From Myxococcales bacterium 68-20 (GTDB lineage Bacteria > Myxococcota_A > Polyangia > Polyangiales > Polyangiaceae), in contig MKVQ01000041.1 of the NCBI GenBank assembly GCA_001899635.1, forward strand, positions 186,001 to 250,000: DNA of 64,000 bases. Direction: 5' to 3'. Both the position numbers and the translations under genes were made by a program. This document shows, one piece after another, positions 1 to 9,049 of this stretch. The first letter of the stretch is position 1, and the number at the start of each line of letters is the position of its first letter. Under the pieces are notes generated by a model. That model was given only the letters and a program-made list of their open reading frames with translations, did not search any database and was not told where the DNA came from.

Positions 1-1065
1 GAGGACGCGAGCTCGAGCGCACCGGCGCCGGCCGCATCGTGCGTCGACGGTCGCAAGGAGCGTACGTGCTTCGCACCGGAGAGCATCCTCACCAAGAATT
101 CGGGCTACGGGGGCCGTCCCGATCGCGACGCGGCGCCTCCGCCGCCGCCGACACGCGACGCGAACGGCTGCGTCGTCCTCGAAGAGGTCATGAACGGCTG
201 CTGCAACGAGGCCATCTCCGGGCCCACGCTCGAGGACGGCAAGTGTTGCTACGAGTTCTGCGCCGGCTCCTGCTGTGGGCGCCCGCTGGTGATCGACGGG
301 CTCGCGCGCGTGGCGGAGCCGGCGACGCGCTGGGACTGGGCGTTCGCCCATGCACGCGCCGAGGTCGTCGGGCCGCCCCGCGCCGCGCTCCGTGAAGCTT
401 GGACCCGTGACGCGCTCCTCGAGCACGCGTCGATCGCCTCGTTCGCGACGTTCACGCTCGAGCTTCTCGCGCTCGGAGCGCCGCCCGACCTCGTGCGCGG
501 CGCACAGGCGGCGATCGCAGACGAGATCGATCATGCGCGACTGACGTTCGCGATCGCCAGCAGCCACGCCGATGCGCCGCTCGGACCGAGCGCGCTCGAC
601 GTCGGCGGGGTTGCGCCCCAGACGAGCCTCGCCGCCGTGGCCGCCGCGTGCGTGCGCGACGGCTGCGTGAACGAGACGATCGCCTCCGCGATCGCGGGTG
701 CGCAGGCGAAGAACGCGGTCGACCCCGAGCTTCGCGCCACGCTCGAGCGCATCGCCGAGGACGAGAGCCGGCACGCAGAGCTCGGATGGCGCTTCGTCCA
801 GTGGGCGCTCTCGCTCGGGAAGGCGGATGTCCGCGAGGCCGTGCGCGCAGCGTTCGAAGCCCCCGTCGCGGAAGCGCCGTCGATCCCCGAGGGTGTCGAC
901 GTCGCCGTCTGGCGAGCGAACGGACGCCTCTTGCCGTCGGAGCACGCGAGCGTCGTCCGGTCCGTCATGGAGCAGGTGATCGCGCCGTGCCGCGATCTCC
1001 TCATGTTCTGCTCGGCGTCGCCCGCCATGGACGACCGCCGAGCGACGACCTCCGCGCGCTCCTGA
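1..1065 (+). CDS. Ferritin-like domain protein, 5' end outside the window
   Basis: The frame is open from the first base, so the start lies upstream; 354 residues are visible. The first 100 or so residues are Ala/Pro-rich with a Cys-rich patch (CCNEA, KCCYEFCAGSCCG), which suggests an exported or surface protein whose signal peptide is missing here. The rest is helical. EHASIASFATF, ADEIDHARL and EDESRHAELGW are the Glu/His pairs expected of a ferritin-like four-helix di-metal bundle. In the family such residues bind two iron or manganese ions, but no substrate can be assigned. It converges on the TlpA-like gene, with a perfect hairpin between them. The fold is likely; the function is unknown. 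Confidence 0.75.
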   Translation, partial: EDASSSAPAPAASCVDGRKERTCFAPESILTKNSGYGGRPDRDAAPPPPPTRDANGCVVLEEVMNGCCNEAISGPTLEDGKCCYEFCAGSCCGRPLVIDGLARVAEPATRWDWAFAHARAEVVGPPRAALREAWTRDALLEHASIASFATFTLELLALGAPPDLVRGAQAAIADEIDHARLTFAIASSHADAPLGPSALDVGGVAPQTSLAAVAAACVRDGCVNETIASAIAGAQAKNAVDPELRATLERIAEDESRHAELGWRFVQWALSLGKADVREAVRAAFEAPVAEAPSIPEGVDVAVWRANGRLLPSEHASVVRSVMEQVIAPCRDLLMFCSASPAMDDRRATTSARS

Positions 1066-1184
1066 TCGAACGCCCGATTCGAAACTCCTCCGCTCACTCG
1101 CAGTCTGATGCTGCGGTGGCCAGCTGCAACCACGTGCAGCGCGACTTCAGTGAGAGTGACTCTCGCGAGCGACGACACGACTCG

Positions 1185-1210
1185 GTCGAGGAGCGCCTTC
1201 GCTCCTCGAC
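1185..1210. terminator. Perfect 11-bp hairpin between convergent genes
   Basis: GTCGAGGAGCG, a CCTT tetraloop and CGCTCCTCGAC form a perfect stem in the gap between the ferritin-like gene and the converging TlpA-like gene. There is no T-run on either side. It is probably a bidirectional terminator or an mRNA 3'-end stabiliser. Confidence 0.5.
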
Positions 1211-1356
1211 GTCGTGGATGAGGACGTACCGGCTCTGATGGGCGCGCGCAGCCCAATCGGCGTGCGCGCGCTTCGTGCTTCCGGGTCAGGCGCAGATGGT
1301 GTCGAGGCCTCGACGCGACCGCCCCGCGTTCACGTCGCGAACGACCCGCCAGGCGC

Positions 1357-2160
1357 TCACTTCTTCTTGGTCGCCTTCTTCCCACCCTTCTTGGTGGGCT
1401 TGCCCTTCCCGGCGGCCTTCTTTGCTGCCTTCTTCTTCGGGGGCGGCGGCGCCGCCTCGGCCTCGTCCTCGTCGTTCGACGCGCTCGCTGTGGGCGCGCT
1501 CTTCGAGCTGCCGTGAGCGTCGTCGCTGGAGTCGGACTTCACGTCGTGCGTCGACGGCTCCTTGTCGTTCTTCGCGACGCGCGTGTCCGCGTCGCTGGCA
1601 GGAGCGTCCTCGAACAGCGAGGCAATCTCCTTCTCCATCTCCTTCGTTTCGCCGTCGTGGTAGCCGCCGTGGATGAAGCGGACCTTGCCGCTTCGATCGA
1701 CGATGAACGTCGTCGGCATCTTCTCGACCTTCCACCGGCTCGCGATGGTGTGGCCCTCGTCCCAGCCGATCGCGAACGTCGCGCCGTTCTCCTTGGCGAA
1801 CTCGACGATGCCCTTCTTCTCGTCGTCGACGGAGATCCCGACGACCTCCACCTTGTCGCCGACCCGCTTCGAAAGCTCCTCGAGCTTCGGGAACGACGCT
1901 CGACACGGCTCGCACCACGTCGCCCAGAAGTCGACGACGAGGACCTTGCCCTTCGATGCCTCGAGCGAGATCGGCCCCTTGCCGTTCAGAGACTCGAGCG
2001 ACAGATCCGGCGCCGGCTTTCCGACCTCCGCCGGGCCTCCCCCGTTTCCCCCCTCGTCAACTGCGCTCCTCGCGCCTTTCTCCGCTCCCCCGCAGCCAGC
2101 AGCGAGGGCAGCGAGCGACATGAACAGAGCGGCGCCGAATCGATTGGGAAAGAACGTCAT
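1357..2160 (-). CDS. TlpA/ResA-like thioredoxin lipoprotein with Lys-rich tail
   Basis: This 267-residue protein has a hydrophobic lipoprotein signal ending in LAAGCGG. The redoxin domain spans about residues 45-185, with the active site WCEPC, the motif VVDFWATW and the cis-Pro segment MPTTFIVD. TlpA/ResA proteins reduce or exchange disulfides in the cell envelope. After residue 185 comes a Ser/Asp-rich linker, then a tail of Pro, Lys and Ala (PPPPKKKAAKK, KKGGKKATKKK) that resembles histone H1 C-termini and is not part of the redoxin family. The start was chosen at the ATG preceded by AAGAGG, which also begins the signal sequence; an earlier in-frame start would place about 21 charged residues ahead of it. 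Confidence 0.85.
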   Translation of the reverse strand: MTFFPNRFGAALFMSLAALAAGCGGAEKGARSAVDEGGNGGGPAEVGKPAPDLSLESLNGKGPISLEASKGKVLVVDFWATWCEPCRASFPKLEELSKRVGDKVEVVGISVDDEKKGIVEFAKENGATFAIGWDEGHTIASRWKVEKMPTTFIVDRSGKVRFIHGGYHDGETKEMEKEIASLFEDAPASDADTRVAKNDKEPSTHDVKSDSSDDAHGSSKSAPTASASNDEDEAEAAPPPPKKKAAKKAAGKGKPTKKGGKKATKKK

Positions 2161-2468
2161 GGGGTGACACCTCTTCTTGCCAGGGCTCCGTCCGCGCTCG
2201 CAAGAACCACACTCGCGCGGCACCGGGCCCTCGGCTCTCCAAGTCTACGGCCTCGCGCGGCGAATCCGTCATCGGGCGTGCGTCGGACCTTCACCCGTGC
2301 CTAAAGACGGTCAACTCCACGGCAATTCTACCGACCTGATGGATAGATGTCCCTCCAGGTACGAAGGCCCCGTACCCCTTCCCGCGCATCTCAATACGCT
2401 TAGTCACTGAATTCATTGGAGCTTGCCACCTCCCAGCTCGTCGGCACGCGGATCGCACAACGGCGAGC
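2161..2468. other. Divergent intergenic region
   Basis: These 308 bases separate two divergently transcribed lipoprotein genes. I see no coding frame. It is locally A/T-richer around 2320-2410 than the genes beside it, as expected of promoters. A sigma-54-like site near its right end is listed separately. Confidence 0.5.
2442..2457 (+). promoter_or_regulatory. Possible sigma-54 (-24/-12) promoter
   Basis: CGGCACGCGGATCGCA has the invariant GG and GC spaced by exactly 10 nt, and differs from the TGGCAC-N5-TTGCA consensus at two positions. The -12 element lies 12 nt before the ATG of the following lipoprotein gene. Sites this short arise by chance in G+C-rich DNA, so support is weak. Confidence 0.25.
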
Positions 2469-2975
2469 ATGCCCTTCCCGACGCGCCTCCTTCTCATCGG
2501 AAGCCTCCTCTTCACCGTTGCCTCCACGGCCTGCGCCACCGAGGTCGGTTCCGAAGAAGACGATGAGGAGATGTTCGACGAGAGCGAAGAGGCGCTCACG
2601 AACAAGTCGGTGTCGCTGAAGTACGAGGGCACATGCGATTTCCTTCGGTCCTGCTCGCGCTGGTCGCGCGGCCTGCCCGAAGGCAACGTGCTCTGGGGCT
2701 GCTCGGCCGAGAACACGCGCAGCAGCGGTGGCCAGCGTTACGGCGCCTGCGAGGACGACGAACTCTGGATCGCCGGCCCGACGCGTGGGTATTGCGGCAA
2801 GACCGTGAAGATCTGCAAGAGCGGCAAGTGCGTCGACGCGAAGGTGAAGGACGTGAGCGTCACCCGCGATTGGGAGGCCTCGAACGGCGTCCTCTCCGCG
2901 CTGAACATTCCCTTCGGGCTCACGGGCCAGTGCAGCGGCTATGGCGGCGGCCGCGTGACGGTCACGAGCCGGTAG
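2469..2975 (+). CDS. Secreted Cys-rich protein, double-psi-barrel-like
   Basis: This 168-residue protein has a hydrophobic signal ending TVASTACAT, compatible with either a lipobox or cleavage after Ala. An acidic linker (EEDDEEMFDES) follows. The C-terminal 110 residues carry eight Cys and the pattern YCGKTVKICKSGKC ... VKDVS ... QCSGYGGGRVTV. This recalls the double-psi beta-barrel of expansin, barwin and RlpA proteins, which bind or cleave cell-wall polysaccharides. The catalytic Asp of that fold may be the Asp in VKDVSV or VTRDW. Assignment rests on pattern only; the protein could be non-enzymatic. Confidence 0.6.
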   Translation: MPFPTRLLLIGSLLFTVASTACATEVGSEEDDEEMFDESEEALTNKSVSLKYEGTCDFLRSCSRWSRGLPEGNVLWGCSAENTRSSGGQRYGACEDDELWIAGPTRGYCGKTVKICKSGKCVDAKVKDVSVTRDWEASNGVLSALNIPFGLTGQCSGYGGGRVTVTSR

Positions 2976-3011
2976 TCGGTCAACGTCGCGAGCGACGCGC
3001 GTGGAGCTCGC

Positions 3012-6000
3012 TCAGACGCGCGCTGCGCTCCGGGGGATCGAGGGCTTCGCCGTCTTCTTGCGATCGAAGATGCGAACACGGCGAACGAGCAGATCGATCA
3101 GGTAGACCGCAAGCGCCGCGCCGATGAAGCGCGACCAGAGGTCCTCGTGGTAGCGGATCGACTCGCCCGCAGGATCGAAGACCGCCTTCGGCGTCGGATC
3201 CATTCGGCCTCCTGTCACGAGCGCCGTGCGTGAGAGCGTGACGAGATCGGGCGCGAGCGCGAGGTACTCGCGCGGGTACGGGTTCGTGACGTGCCCGAAG
3301 CTCTCGGCGACCTGCACGCTCCTCTGCCCGCCCTTGCCGTCATCGATCCCCTTCTCGAGGCTCGCGTGCAGGAGGAACGAGCCGAAGCGCTCGAGCGGGA
3401 AGTCCGACTCGTACCGCCCGGGTGCCGTCTGCTTCATCGGGATCTTGCGCGTCTCGCCGTTCGGCTGCGGGCCGGTGACGGTGAGCTTCGCGTCGAGCCC
3501 GTTCTGGAAGCGATCGTCGCCGCCGATGGCGTCGATCGACGCCTTCACGTGACCGGTCGCGGGATCGATCGACGCCACCATGTCGTACTGCTGGCGCTTC
3601 TTCTGGCGCATGTGCTCGCGCACGAGCTGGCCCCAGAACTGGCCGTAGCCCGGCCACCGAAGCCACTCGACCGCCCAGAGGTTCTTCACGTCGCTCGTCC
3701 ACGCGAGCGACCAGCCGAGGCCGACGTGCCACCGCGCGAGGATCGGCTCGGCCACCTCGCTCTGCAGGATCTCCTGCGCCGGCGGCGGCTTCATCTTCGT
3801 CGCGACGTAGCCGTGGAGGAACGGCGCGGAGGCCATGTCGACGCCACGAAGAAAGTCCGCGGGCGAGACGACCTTCGGCTGGAAGTACTCCTCGACGGCG
3901 GCGTTCCGGCTCACCATCTCCGTCTCGCGAGTGAAGACGCGCGGGAGCTGCTGCGGATCCATGACCTTGTAGAGGCGCCCGCCTCCGAGGTCGCTGATCA
4001 TGCGGAGGAGCCCCTCGTCGATCCCGCTCCCGAGCCCGACGGAGGTGACCGTAATCGCCTCGGCGGCCATCGCCTGCACGAGGTCGCGGATGCCGTTGTG
4101 CGATGCCTGACCGTCCGTGAGGAGGATGACATGCTTGCGACGTGCGCGGGTCGACGTGAGCGACTGATACGCCGCGTCGAGTGCGCTGAAGATCTCGGTG
4201 CCGCCACCGGCCTGGACGCGCGCGATGTCGTTCTGGATGCGCGCGCGGTGCTTCGCCGCCGTCATCCGCACGACGCGGGTGGGCGCCGTGTCGAACGCGA
4301 TCACCTCGATGAGGTCGTCCGACGAGAGCGTGTCGGCGGTCGCCTTTGCGGCCGCCTTCGCCATCTCCATCGGCAGGCCGCTCATCGATCCGGAGCGGTC
4401 GATGACGAGCACCATCGCCACCTGCGGCTCATCCCGCTTCTTCTCCGAGTCCATGCGGACCGGGAGGATCCGCTCGATCGTGGTGCGGGACCAACCGCCG
4501 AGGCCGAAGCCCGCCTCGCCGCCGGCGAAGAGGAACCCGCCGCCGAGATCGCGGACGTAGCTCTCGATCGCGTCCTGCTGCGTGAGTGACACCGCCTCGG
4601 CGGGGGCGTCGGAGAGGATGACGAAGTCGTAGCGCTCGAGCTCGCGGATCGACGACGGGACCTCGCGAGGCGAGCGCACGTCGACGTCGAACTCCTGCGC
4701 CGAGAGCGCCGACGCGAGGTAGCTCGCGCGCGCCGTGTTGCCTTCGGCGTAGAGCACCGATGGACGCCCGGGCACCGCGACGCTGACGGCGAAGCGGTTG
4801 TTCTCCCGGAAGCGGTCCTCGGGGATGTCGCTCAGCTCGAGCGCGTAGGTCACCTCGCCGGCAACGCGTACGACGCTCTTGAACGTTACGTCGTTGTCGC
4901 CCGGCTTGAGGTCGACGTCGCGGATGCCATCGAGCCCGTTGATCGCCTCGCCCTGCTTCAGCGTCGCGCGGACCTTCTGCGGGCGCGAAGAGAAGATGTT
5001 CGCATGGAGGTTGAACGGCTCGCCGACGCGCACCTTCTCCGGGAGGCGGAGATCGCGGAGCGCGACCTCACCGGGGACGGGCCGGTGGTACGGGACCGTG
5101 AAGACCTTCACCCCGAACGCTCGAGCGCGGTTCGCCTCGGCGAGGATGTCGCCATCGGTTTGGACGCCATCCGAGAACACGACCGCGCGGCGCAGGTAGC
5201 CCGACGGATAGAGCCCGTAGGCGAGCTGCATCGCGCTCGCGATGTCGGTCGCAGCGCCGAGGCCCGTGCGCCCCTTGGTGGGTACGCCGTCCTTCGACGG
5301 AGGCAAGTCGTGACGCTCGAGCGCCGGTGCCTCCTTCGCGTCGTCGGCGATAGCGACGACACGCGGGCGCTTCGCGAACGTGACGACTCGGACGATCGCG
5401 TCTTCGGGCTTCTCCTTCAGGCCTTTCGTGATCTCCTCGCGCGCGTCCTCGATCGCGGCGTCGGGCACCGACTCGGAGACGTCGACGAGGTAGACCGTCG
5501 CGACCTTCTGCGTCGTCGCCGTTCGTGCGAGCCGCGAGAGGCCCAGCGCGAGCAGCGCGACGAACGCCACGCGGAGGATGACCGAGAGGATCCGCTGCGG
5601 AAGCGGGAGATCGGCGAGGCTCCGACCGATCATCCAGAAGAAGAAGGGCGCGAGCAGCGCGAGCCCGAGCATCTTCGGCGAGAGCAGCTCGTAGTCGGTG
5701 CCGTTCCGCGCGAACGAGATCGTCGCCTCGGAAGCGTTCAGGACCGCGCGCCAGTAGATCCACACGCCGACGAGCCCGACGATGCCGCCGACGACCGCGA
5801 AGACGATTCGCGCCGTCTCGATCGGCTTCCTCGCGCGGAGCTGGAGCGCCAGCTCGCCGAGCGCCTTCAGGATGACCCAGCCGCATCCCGCAGCGATCGC
5901 GCCGGTGAGGAGGAGGTCGGTGCGCTGCGAGAGGAAGCCCCAGACGAGGCCGTTCGTCAGCTTGTTCGACACGAAGACGCCGATCGCGGCCGCGGCGAGG

Positions 6001-6044
6001 GCAAGGGCGAGAATGCCGAGGCGCGTCCTACCGGGGAGCCTCAT
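3012..6044 (-). CDS. Membrane protein with two VWA domains and a GATase-like domain
   Basis: This 1010-residue protein is the last gene of the MoxR operon. Five hydrophobic segments fill residues 10-170. A first VWA-like domain begins at VYLVDVSES (about 185). A beta-rich region follows, then a class I glutamine-amidotransferase-like fold (YDFVILSDA, LGGGFLFAGGE, about 430-520). A canonical VWA domain with MIDAS DRSGSMS sits at about 549, with the threonine loop AGGGTEIF and TDGQAS. A last membrane span lies near residue 980. The GATase triad is not evident, so that domain is probably structural. Start codon and upstream stop overlap as ATGA, which fixes the start and implies translational coupling. 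Such proteins accompany MoxR chaperones. Confidence 0.85.
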   Translation of the reverse strand: MRLPGRTRLGILALALAAAAIGVFVSNKLTNGLVWGFLSQRTDLLLTGAIAAGCGWVILKALGELALQLRARKPIETARIVFAVVGGIVGLVGVWIYWRAVLNASEATISFARNGTDYELLSPKMLGLALLAPFFFWMIGRSLADLPLPQRILSVILRVAFVALLALGLSRLARTATTQKVATVYLVDVSESVPDAAIEDAREEITKGLKEKPEDAIVRVVTFAKRPRVVAIADDAKEAPALERHDLPPSKDGVPTKGRTGLGAATDIASAMQLAYGLYPSGYLRRAVVFSDGVQTDGDILAEANRARAFGVKVFTVPYHRPVPGEVALRDLRLPEKVRVGEPFNLHANIFSSRPQKVRATLKQGEAINGLDGIRDVDLKPGDNDVTFKSVVRVAGEVTYALELSDIPEDRFRENNRFAVSVAVPGRPSVLYAEGNTARASYLASALSAQEFDVDVRSPREVPSSIRELERYDFVILSDAPAEAVSLTQQDAIESYVRDLGGGFLFAGGEAGFGLGGWSRTTIERILPVRMDSEKKRDEPQVAMVLVIDRSGSMSGLPMEMAKAAAKATADTLSSDDLIEVIAFDTAPTRVVRMTAAKHRARIQNDIARVQAGGGTEIFSALDAAYQSLTSTRARRKHVILLTDGQASHNGIRDLVQAMAAEAITVTSVGLGSGIDEGLLRMISDLGGGRLYKVMDPQQLPRVFTRETEMVSRNAAVEEYFQPKVVSPADFLRGVDMASAPFLHGYVATKMKPPPAQEILQSEVAEPILARWHVGLGWSLAWTSDVKNLWAVEWLRWPGYGQFWGQLVREHMRQKKRQQYDMVASIDPATGHVKASIDAIGGDDRFQNGLDAKLTVTGPQPNGETRKIPMKQTAPGRYESDFPLERFGSFLLHASLEKGIDDGKGGQRSVQVAESFGHVTNPYPREYLALAPDLVTLSRTALVTGGRMDPTPKAVFDPAGESIRYHEDLWSRFIGAALAVYLIDLLVRRVRIFDRKKTAKPSIPRSAARV

Positions 6045-8101
6045 ACCGTGATCCTCCGGTGATACGTGATCCACTCGATCGCCGTCAGGATGAGCGCGGC
6101 GATCAGGAGGTAGATCCAGATCTCGCGGCGCACGCCGATCTGGAAGCCCGAAAGCGAGCCGGCCTTCTTGCCGTCGACGACCAGCTCCTTCGCGACTTCG
6201 ATCGAGCTCTCCTCGGCGTCGAGGAGGTTCGCCGCGAACGCCGTCGTCGTCGTGGGCGCGTCGGACGCAGCGGGAGGCGCATCCTTCGCTGCAGGGGCGG
6301 GAGCGTCCGGCGACGGCGCGTCGAGGCCCTTCGTCGGGTCGAGCCCCTCCGCCCCCGCGAGCTCGTAGAAGCCTGCCTGCTCACCGAGGTAGACCGCACG
6401 CCCTTCGTGCACCGGCACGAGCAGCTCGGTGCCGCTCGGCGTCTTCAGCCTCGCCTGCCCCGTCTGCGTCACGACCGGCACGCGCCAGACGTCGCCGGTG
6501 CGGAAGCTCGAGATGTACTGCGAGTCCTCGTCGGTGAAGAAGTTGACGCTGTTGAGGAGCACGAGCGGCCACGCGACGCGGAGCGGGAGATCGCTGTCGC
6601 GGACGTCGAAGCCCATCGCGACGAACTTGTAGCCGCCGCGCTGACCGGTCACGAGGATCGGGCCGTCGACGCTTGCGCCGACGACCTTGTCTCCCGGCTG
6701 CGGCACGAGCTTGCGACCGCGTGCGATGTTCACGTCGTCGAGCGCGGTCCAGCGGACAATCGGATGTTTGCGCTCGATGCGGTCGAACCCCGGGCTCTTC
6801 AGCTCGTTCTCGACCTTCACCGGCGAGCCGGGCCCGCGCGGATCGAGGTAGATCGCGTGCGCGCGCGGGGCATCGGAGGGGGTCGCTCCGTCGAAGATCA
6901 CGACATCGTGCTTCTGCCCGCTCGGCGCGATCTTCTCGGCGTACTCCCGCGGAGAGACGAGCTGCACGTCGAGGTACTCGTCCAGGAGGAGCGCCGCCTC
7001 GAGATAGGTGTTTCCCGGCGTCACGACGAGCACCTTCGCTCGGCGCCGCTCCGGAAGCAGCGCGTACGCGCGATCGTCTGCCGGCAGCTCGTCCACGCTG
7101 TTCGCGAGCACCGCTAGCCTCGCCTCGAGCGCGCGGCTCGCACCGGAGAGGTTCGGATAGAACCGCGGCAGCCGCTCGCCGGGCTTGAGCCGCAGCTTCG
7201 TCAGGTCGACGAGCTGGCCCTTCTCCCCTCCCATCCCCGCACCGGCGCCCGCGCCCGCACCGGCGCCCGCGTGATCCGTCCCCCTCGGATCGGCGTAGAG
7301 CGAGAGCTCGACGTCCTCGGTCTCCGGCCCGGTGTTCGTCACCTCGAGCATCACCTCGTAGCGACTCTTGTCGAGCGGGTAGCGCCGCACCGAGAACGCG
7401 GTGATCCCGACGTTCCGCACGCCTCGCCCGATCGGGATGTACGAGAGCTTGATGTCTTCGCCGAGGTGCACCTTGCCCGACGCGTCGACCGCCTCCCCCA
7501 GCCGTCCGTCCGAGACGACGACGATCTCCGCGTTCTCCACGCTGCGCAGCGAGTCGATCGCAAAGCGGAGCGCCCGCGGGAAGTCCGCCCGCGCGTCCGT
7601 CGCCTTGATCGCGTCGAGCGCGCGCTCGAGCTCCGACGTATCCGAGCTCGTCGGCCCGAGCGGCGTGACCGCCGCGTCCATCTGGGCGATCAACATGCGG
7701 TCCGATCCGCCGAGGCCACGGATCACCTTCTTCACTTCGTCCTTCGCCGCCTCGAGTCGGTTCTTCGCCGGCGCCACGTCGGTCGCCTGCATCGAGGCAC
7801 TCGCGTCGACGATGACGACGAGGTTCCTCCCCTTGATCAGCGTCGCCGCCGCGCGCGGATCACCGAGCGCGAACGCGAGGAGCGCGAGGAGCGCGAGCTG
7901 CACCAGCAGGGAGAGGAGCCGCTTCAGGCGCGAGAAGAGGCTCGTCGCCTCCTTGTCGCGCAGGATCTTCTCCCACAGCTTCGAGAACGGCACCGCAACG
8001 GTCCGCCGTCGCAGCTTCAAGATGTAGAGAGCCGTCGCAAAGACGGCCGCCGCGCCGAACACGGCGGCCAGCTGCGCGAGCGAAAGCCCCGCGAAGATCA
8101 T
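6041..8101 (-). CDS. BatA-like VWA domain membrane protein
   Basis: This 686-residue protein begins with the BatA-type N-terminus: one membrane span, the basic segment LKLRRRTVAVPF, and a second span (SLLVQLALLALLAFALGDPR). A VWA domain follows with MIDAS VDASASM at about residue 97 and a second acidic loop VVSDGRLG. The middle has beta-sandwich character and a Gly-Ala linker. A GATase-like region (KVLVVTPGNTYLEAALL, DVVIFDGATPSD) precedes a C-terminal span. BatA proteins work with MoxR AAA+ chaperones, usually on envelope or metal-dependent targets. The ATG is preceded by GGAGGG. Its operon partner DUF58 lies 1.3 kb upstream because of inserted DNA, and a separate promoter may be needed. Confidence 0.85.
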   Translation of the reverse strand: MIFAGLSLAQLAAVFGAAAVFATALYILKLRRRTVAVPFSKLWEKILRDKEATSLFSRLKRLLSLLVQLALLALLAFALGDPRAAATLIKGRNLVVIVDASASMQATDVAPAKNRLEAAKDEVKKVIRGLGGSDRMLIAQMDAAVTPLGPTSSDTSELERALDAIKATDARADFPRALRFAIDSLRSVENAEIVVVSDGRLGEAVDASGKVHLGEDIKLSYIPIGRGVRNVGITAFSVRRYPLDKSRYEVMLEVTNTGPETEDVELSLYADPRGTDHAGAGAGAGAGAGMGGEKGQLVDLTKLRLKPGERLPRFYPNLSGASRALEARLAVLANSVDELPADDRAYALLPERRRAKVLVVTPGNTYLEAALLLDEYLDVQLVSPREYAEKIAPSGQKHDVVIFDGATPSDAPRAHAIYLDPRGPGSPVKVENELKSPGFDRIERKHPIVRWTALDDVNIARGRKLVPQPGDKVVGASVDGPILVTGQRGGYKFVAMGFDVRDSDLPLRVAWPLVLLNSVNFFTDEDSQYISSFRTGDVWRVPVVTQTGQARLKTPSGTELLVPVHEGRAVYLGEQAGFYELAGAEGLDPTKGLDAPSPDAPAPAAKDAPPAASDAPTTTTAFAANLLDAEESSIEVAKELVVDGKKAGSLSGFQIGVRREIWIYLLIAALILTAIEWITYHRRITV

Positions 8102-8160
8102 GCGGCCGCCCTCCGAACGGTTCTCGACAACCAGTCACGCGATCCGGCCGAAGAGGCGCC

Positions 8161-8742
8161 ATGACCACCCACGCAAAGCATCGACACTGGGACCTGACCG
8201 AAGCCGTGATCGGTGCGCTGATCGAGGTCCATCGCCAGCTTGGCCCGGGGCTCCTCGAGTCGGTGTACGAGCTGTGCCTTGCCGAAGAGCTCCGCTACCG
8301 CGGGCTTCGCTTTGCGCGCCAAGTTCCAATCACGGTGTTCTATCGAGACGTGGTGGTCCGAGCTGCCTATCAGGCCGACCTGATCGTCGAAGAGCGGCTC
8401 CTCATCGAGCTCAAGGCGGTCGAGTCGTTCGCGCCCATTCACATTGCGCAGACGTTGACGTACCTGAAGCTGCTCCGACTCGACCTCGGTCTTCTCGTCA
8501 ACTTCAACTGCGTCGCCCTCAAGGACGGACTCCGGCGACTGACGCTCTCGCCCTCTCGTGGGCCGGACGAGCTCTCGCCCGCCGCTCACCCCTCTCGTGG
8601 GAGAGAGAACAAGCTCTCCCGCTCGCACTCCGCTCGTGGGCAGAACGAGCTCTCGCGCTCGCCCGCCGCTCACCCCTCTCGTGGGAGAGAGAACGAGACG
8701 AAGAGGATTATTCACAGGGAGACAGGGAGACAGGGAGGATGA
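8161..8742 (+). CDS. GxxExxY family protein with repeat-encoded C-terminal tail
   Basis: Residues 1-130 match the GxxExxY family: the name motif is in PGLLESVYE, followed by YRDVVVRAAYQADLIVEERLLIELKAV and LGLLVNFN. The Asp/Glu-x-Lys pattern (DLIVE, ELKA) recalls PD-(D/E)XK nucleases, and the family has been proposed to bind or cut nucleic acid, though its function is not settled. Family members usually end soon after the LVNFN segment. Here translation runs about 60 residues further, through 37-bp repeats, giving a low-complexity tail containing two copies of PAAHPSRGREN. The gene is antisense to the operon it interrupts. The ATG lies 59 bp from the divergent BatA-like gene. Confidence 0.8.
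   Translation: MTTHAKHRHWDLTEAVIGALIEVHRQLGPGLLESVYELCLAEELRYRGLRFARQVPITVFYRDVVVRAAYQADLIVEERLLIELKAVESFAPIHIAQTLTYLKLLRLDLGLLVNFNCVALKDGLRRLTLSPSRGPDELSPAAHPSRGRENKLSRSHSARGQNELSRSPAAHPSRGRENETKRIIHRETGRQGG
8574..8610 (+). repeat. 37-bp direct repeat, copy 1
   Basis: This stretch beginning CTCGCCCGCCGCTCACCCC recurs exactly at 8658-8694, 84 bp downstream, inside the 3' part of the GxxExxY reading frame. Both copies contain the core CTCTCGTGGGAGAGAG, itself a short hairpin, and shorter CTCGTGGG copies lie around them. Confidence 0.85.
8658..8694 (+). repeat. 37-bp direct repeat, copy 2
   Basis: Exact copy of 8574-8610. Because the spacing is a multiple of three, both copies encode the same peptide in the tail of the GxxExxY protein. 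Confidence 0.85.
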
Positions 8743-8830
8743 AGGCCCTCCTTCCTTTTCAACCTGGACCCTCGTGGGTGCTCCCAGAATCGCTGCGCGA
8801 TTCTGCTCGCAGAATTTGAGCCTCCCTTTT
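8704..8830 (+). repeat. Hairpin-bearing element, left arm of inverted pair
   Basis: It contains ACAGGGAGACAGGGAG, a spacer ending CCTCGTGGGT, and a perfect 9-bp hairpin CAGAATCGC-TGC-GCGATTCTG at 8785-8805. A second overlapping palindrome (ATTCTGC-TC-GCAGAAT) follows it. The right arm at 9050-9168 is a diverged inverted copy whose hairpin keeps its pairing through compensatory changes. Confidence 0.75.
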
Positions 8831-9049
8831 GACCTACGAGGTGATTCAGCAGAGGCACTGGCGTCATTGCCGGCTGCACGGGTCTCATGGAGCACGCGCA
8901 CTCGCGAAAGCGAAAGCGAAAGCGAAAGCGGCCCGCGCGAAGACGCAGCCCAGCCCTTGCAGTCCAGACCAATCACACTCTCCCGAAGGTCTCGGGCCAA
9001 AGCTTGGAAGACGCACCGTTTGGGCAAAGACATCGGAGCCCGGAAGTGA

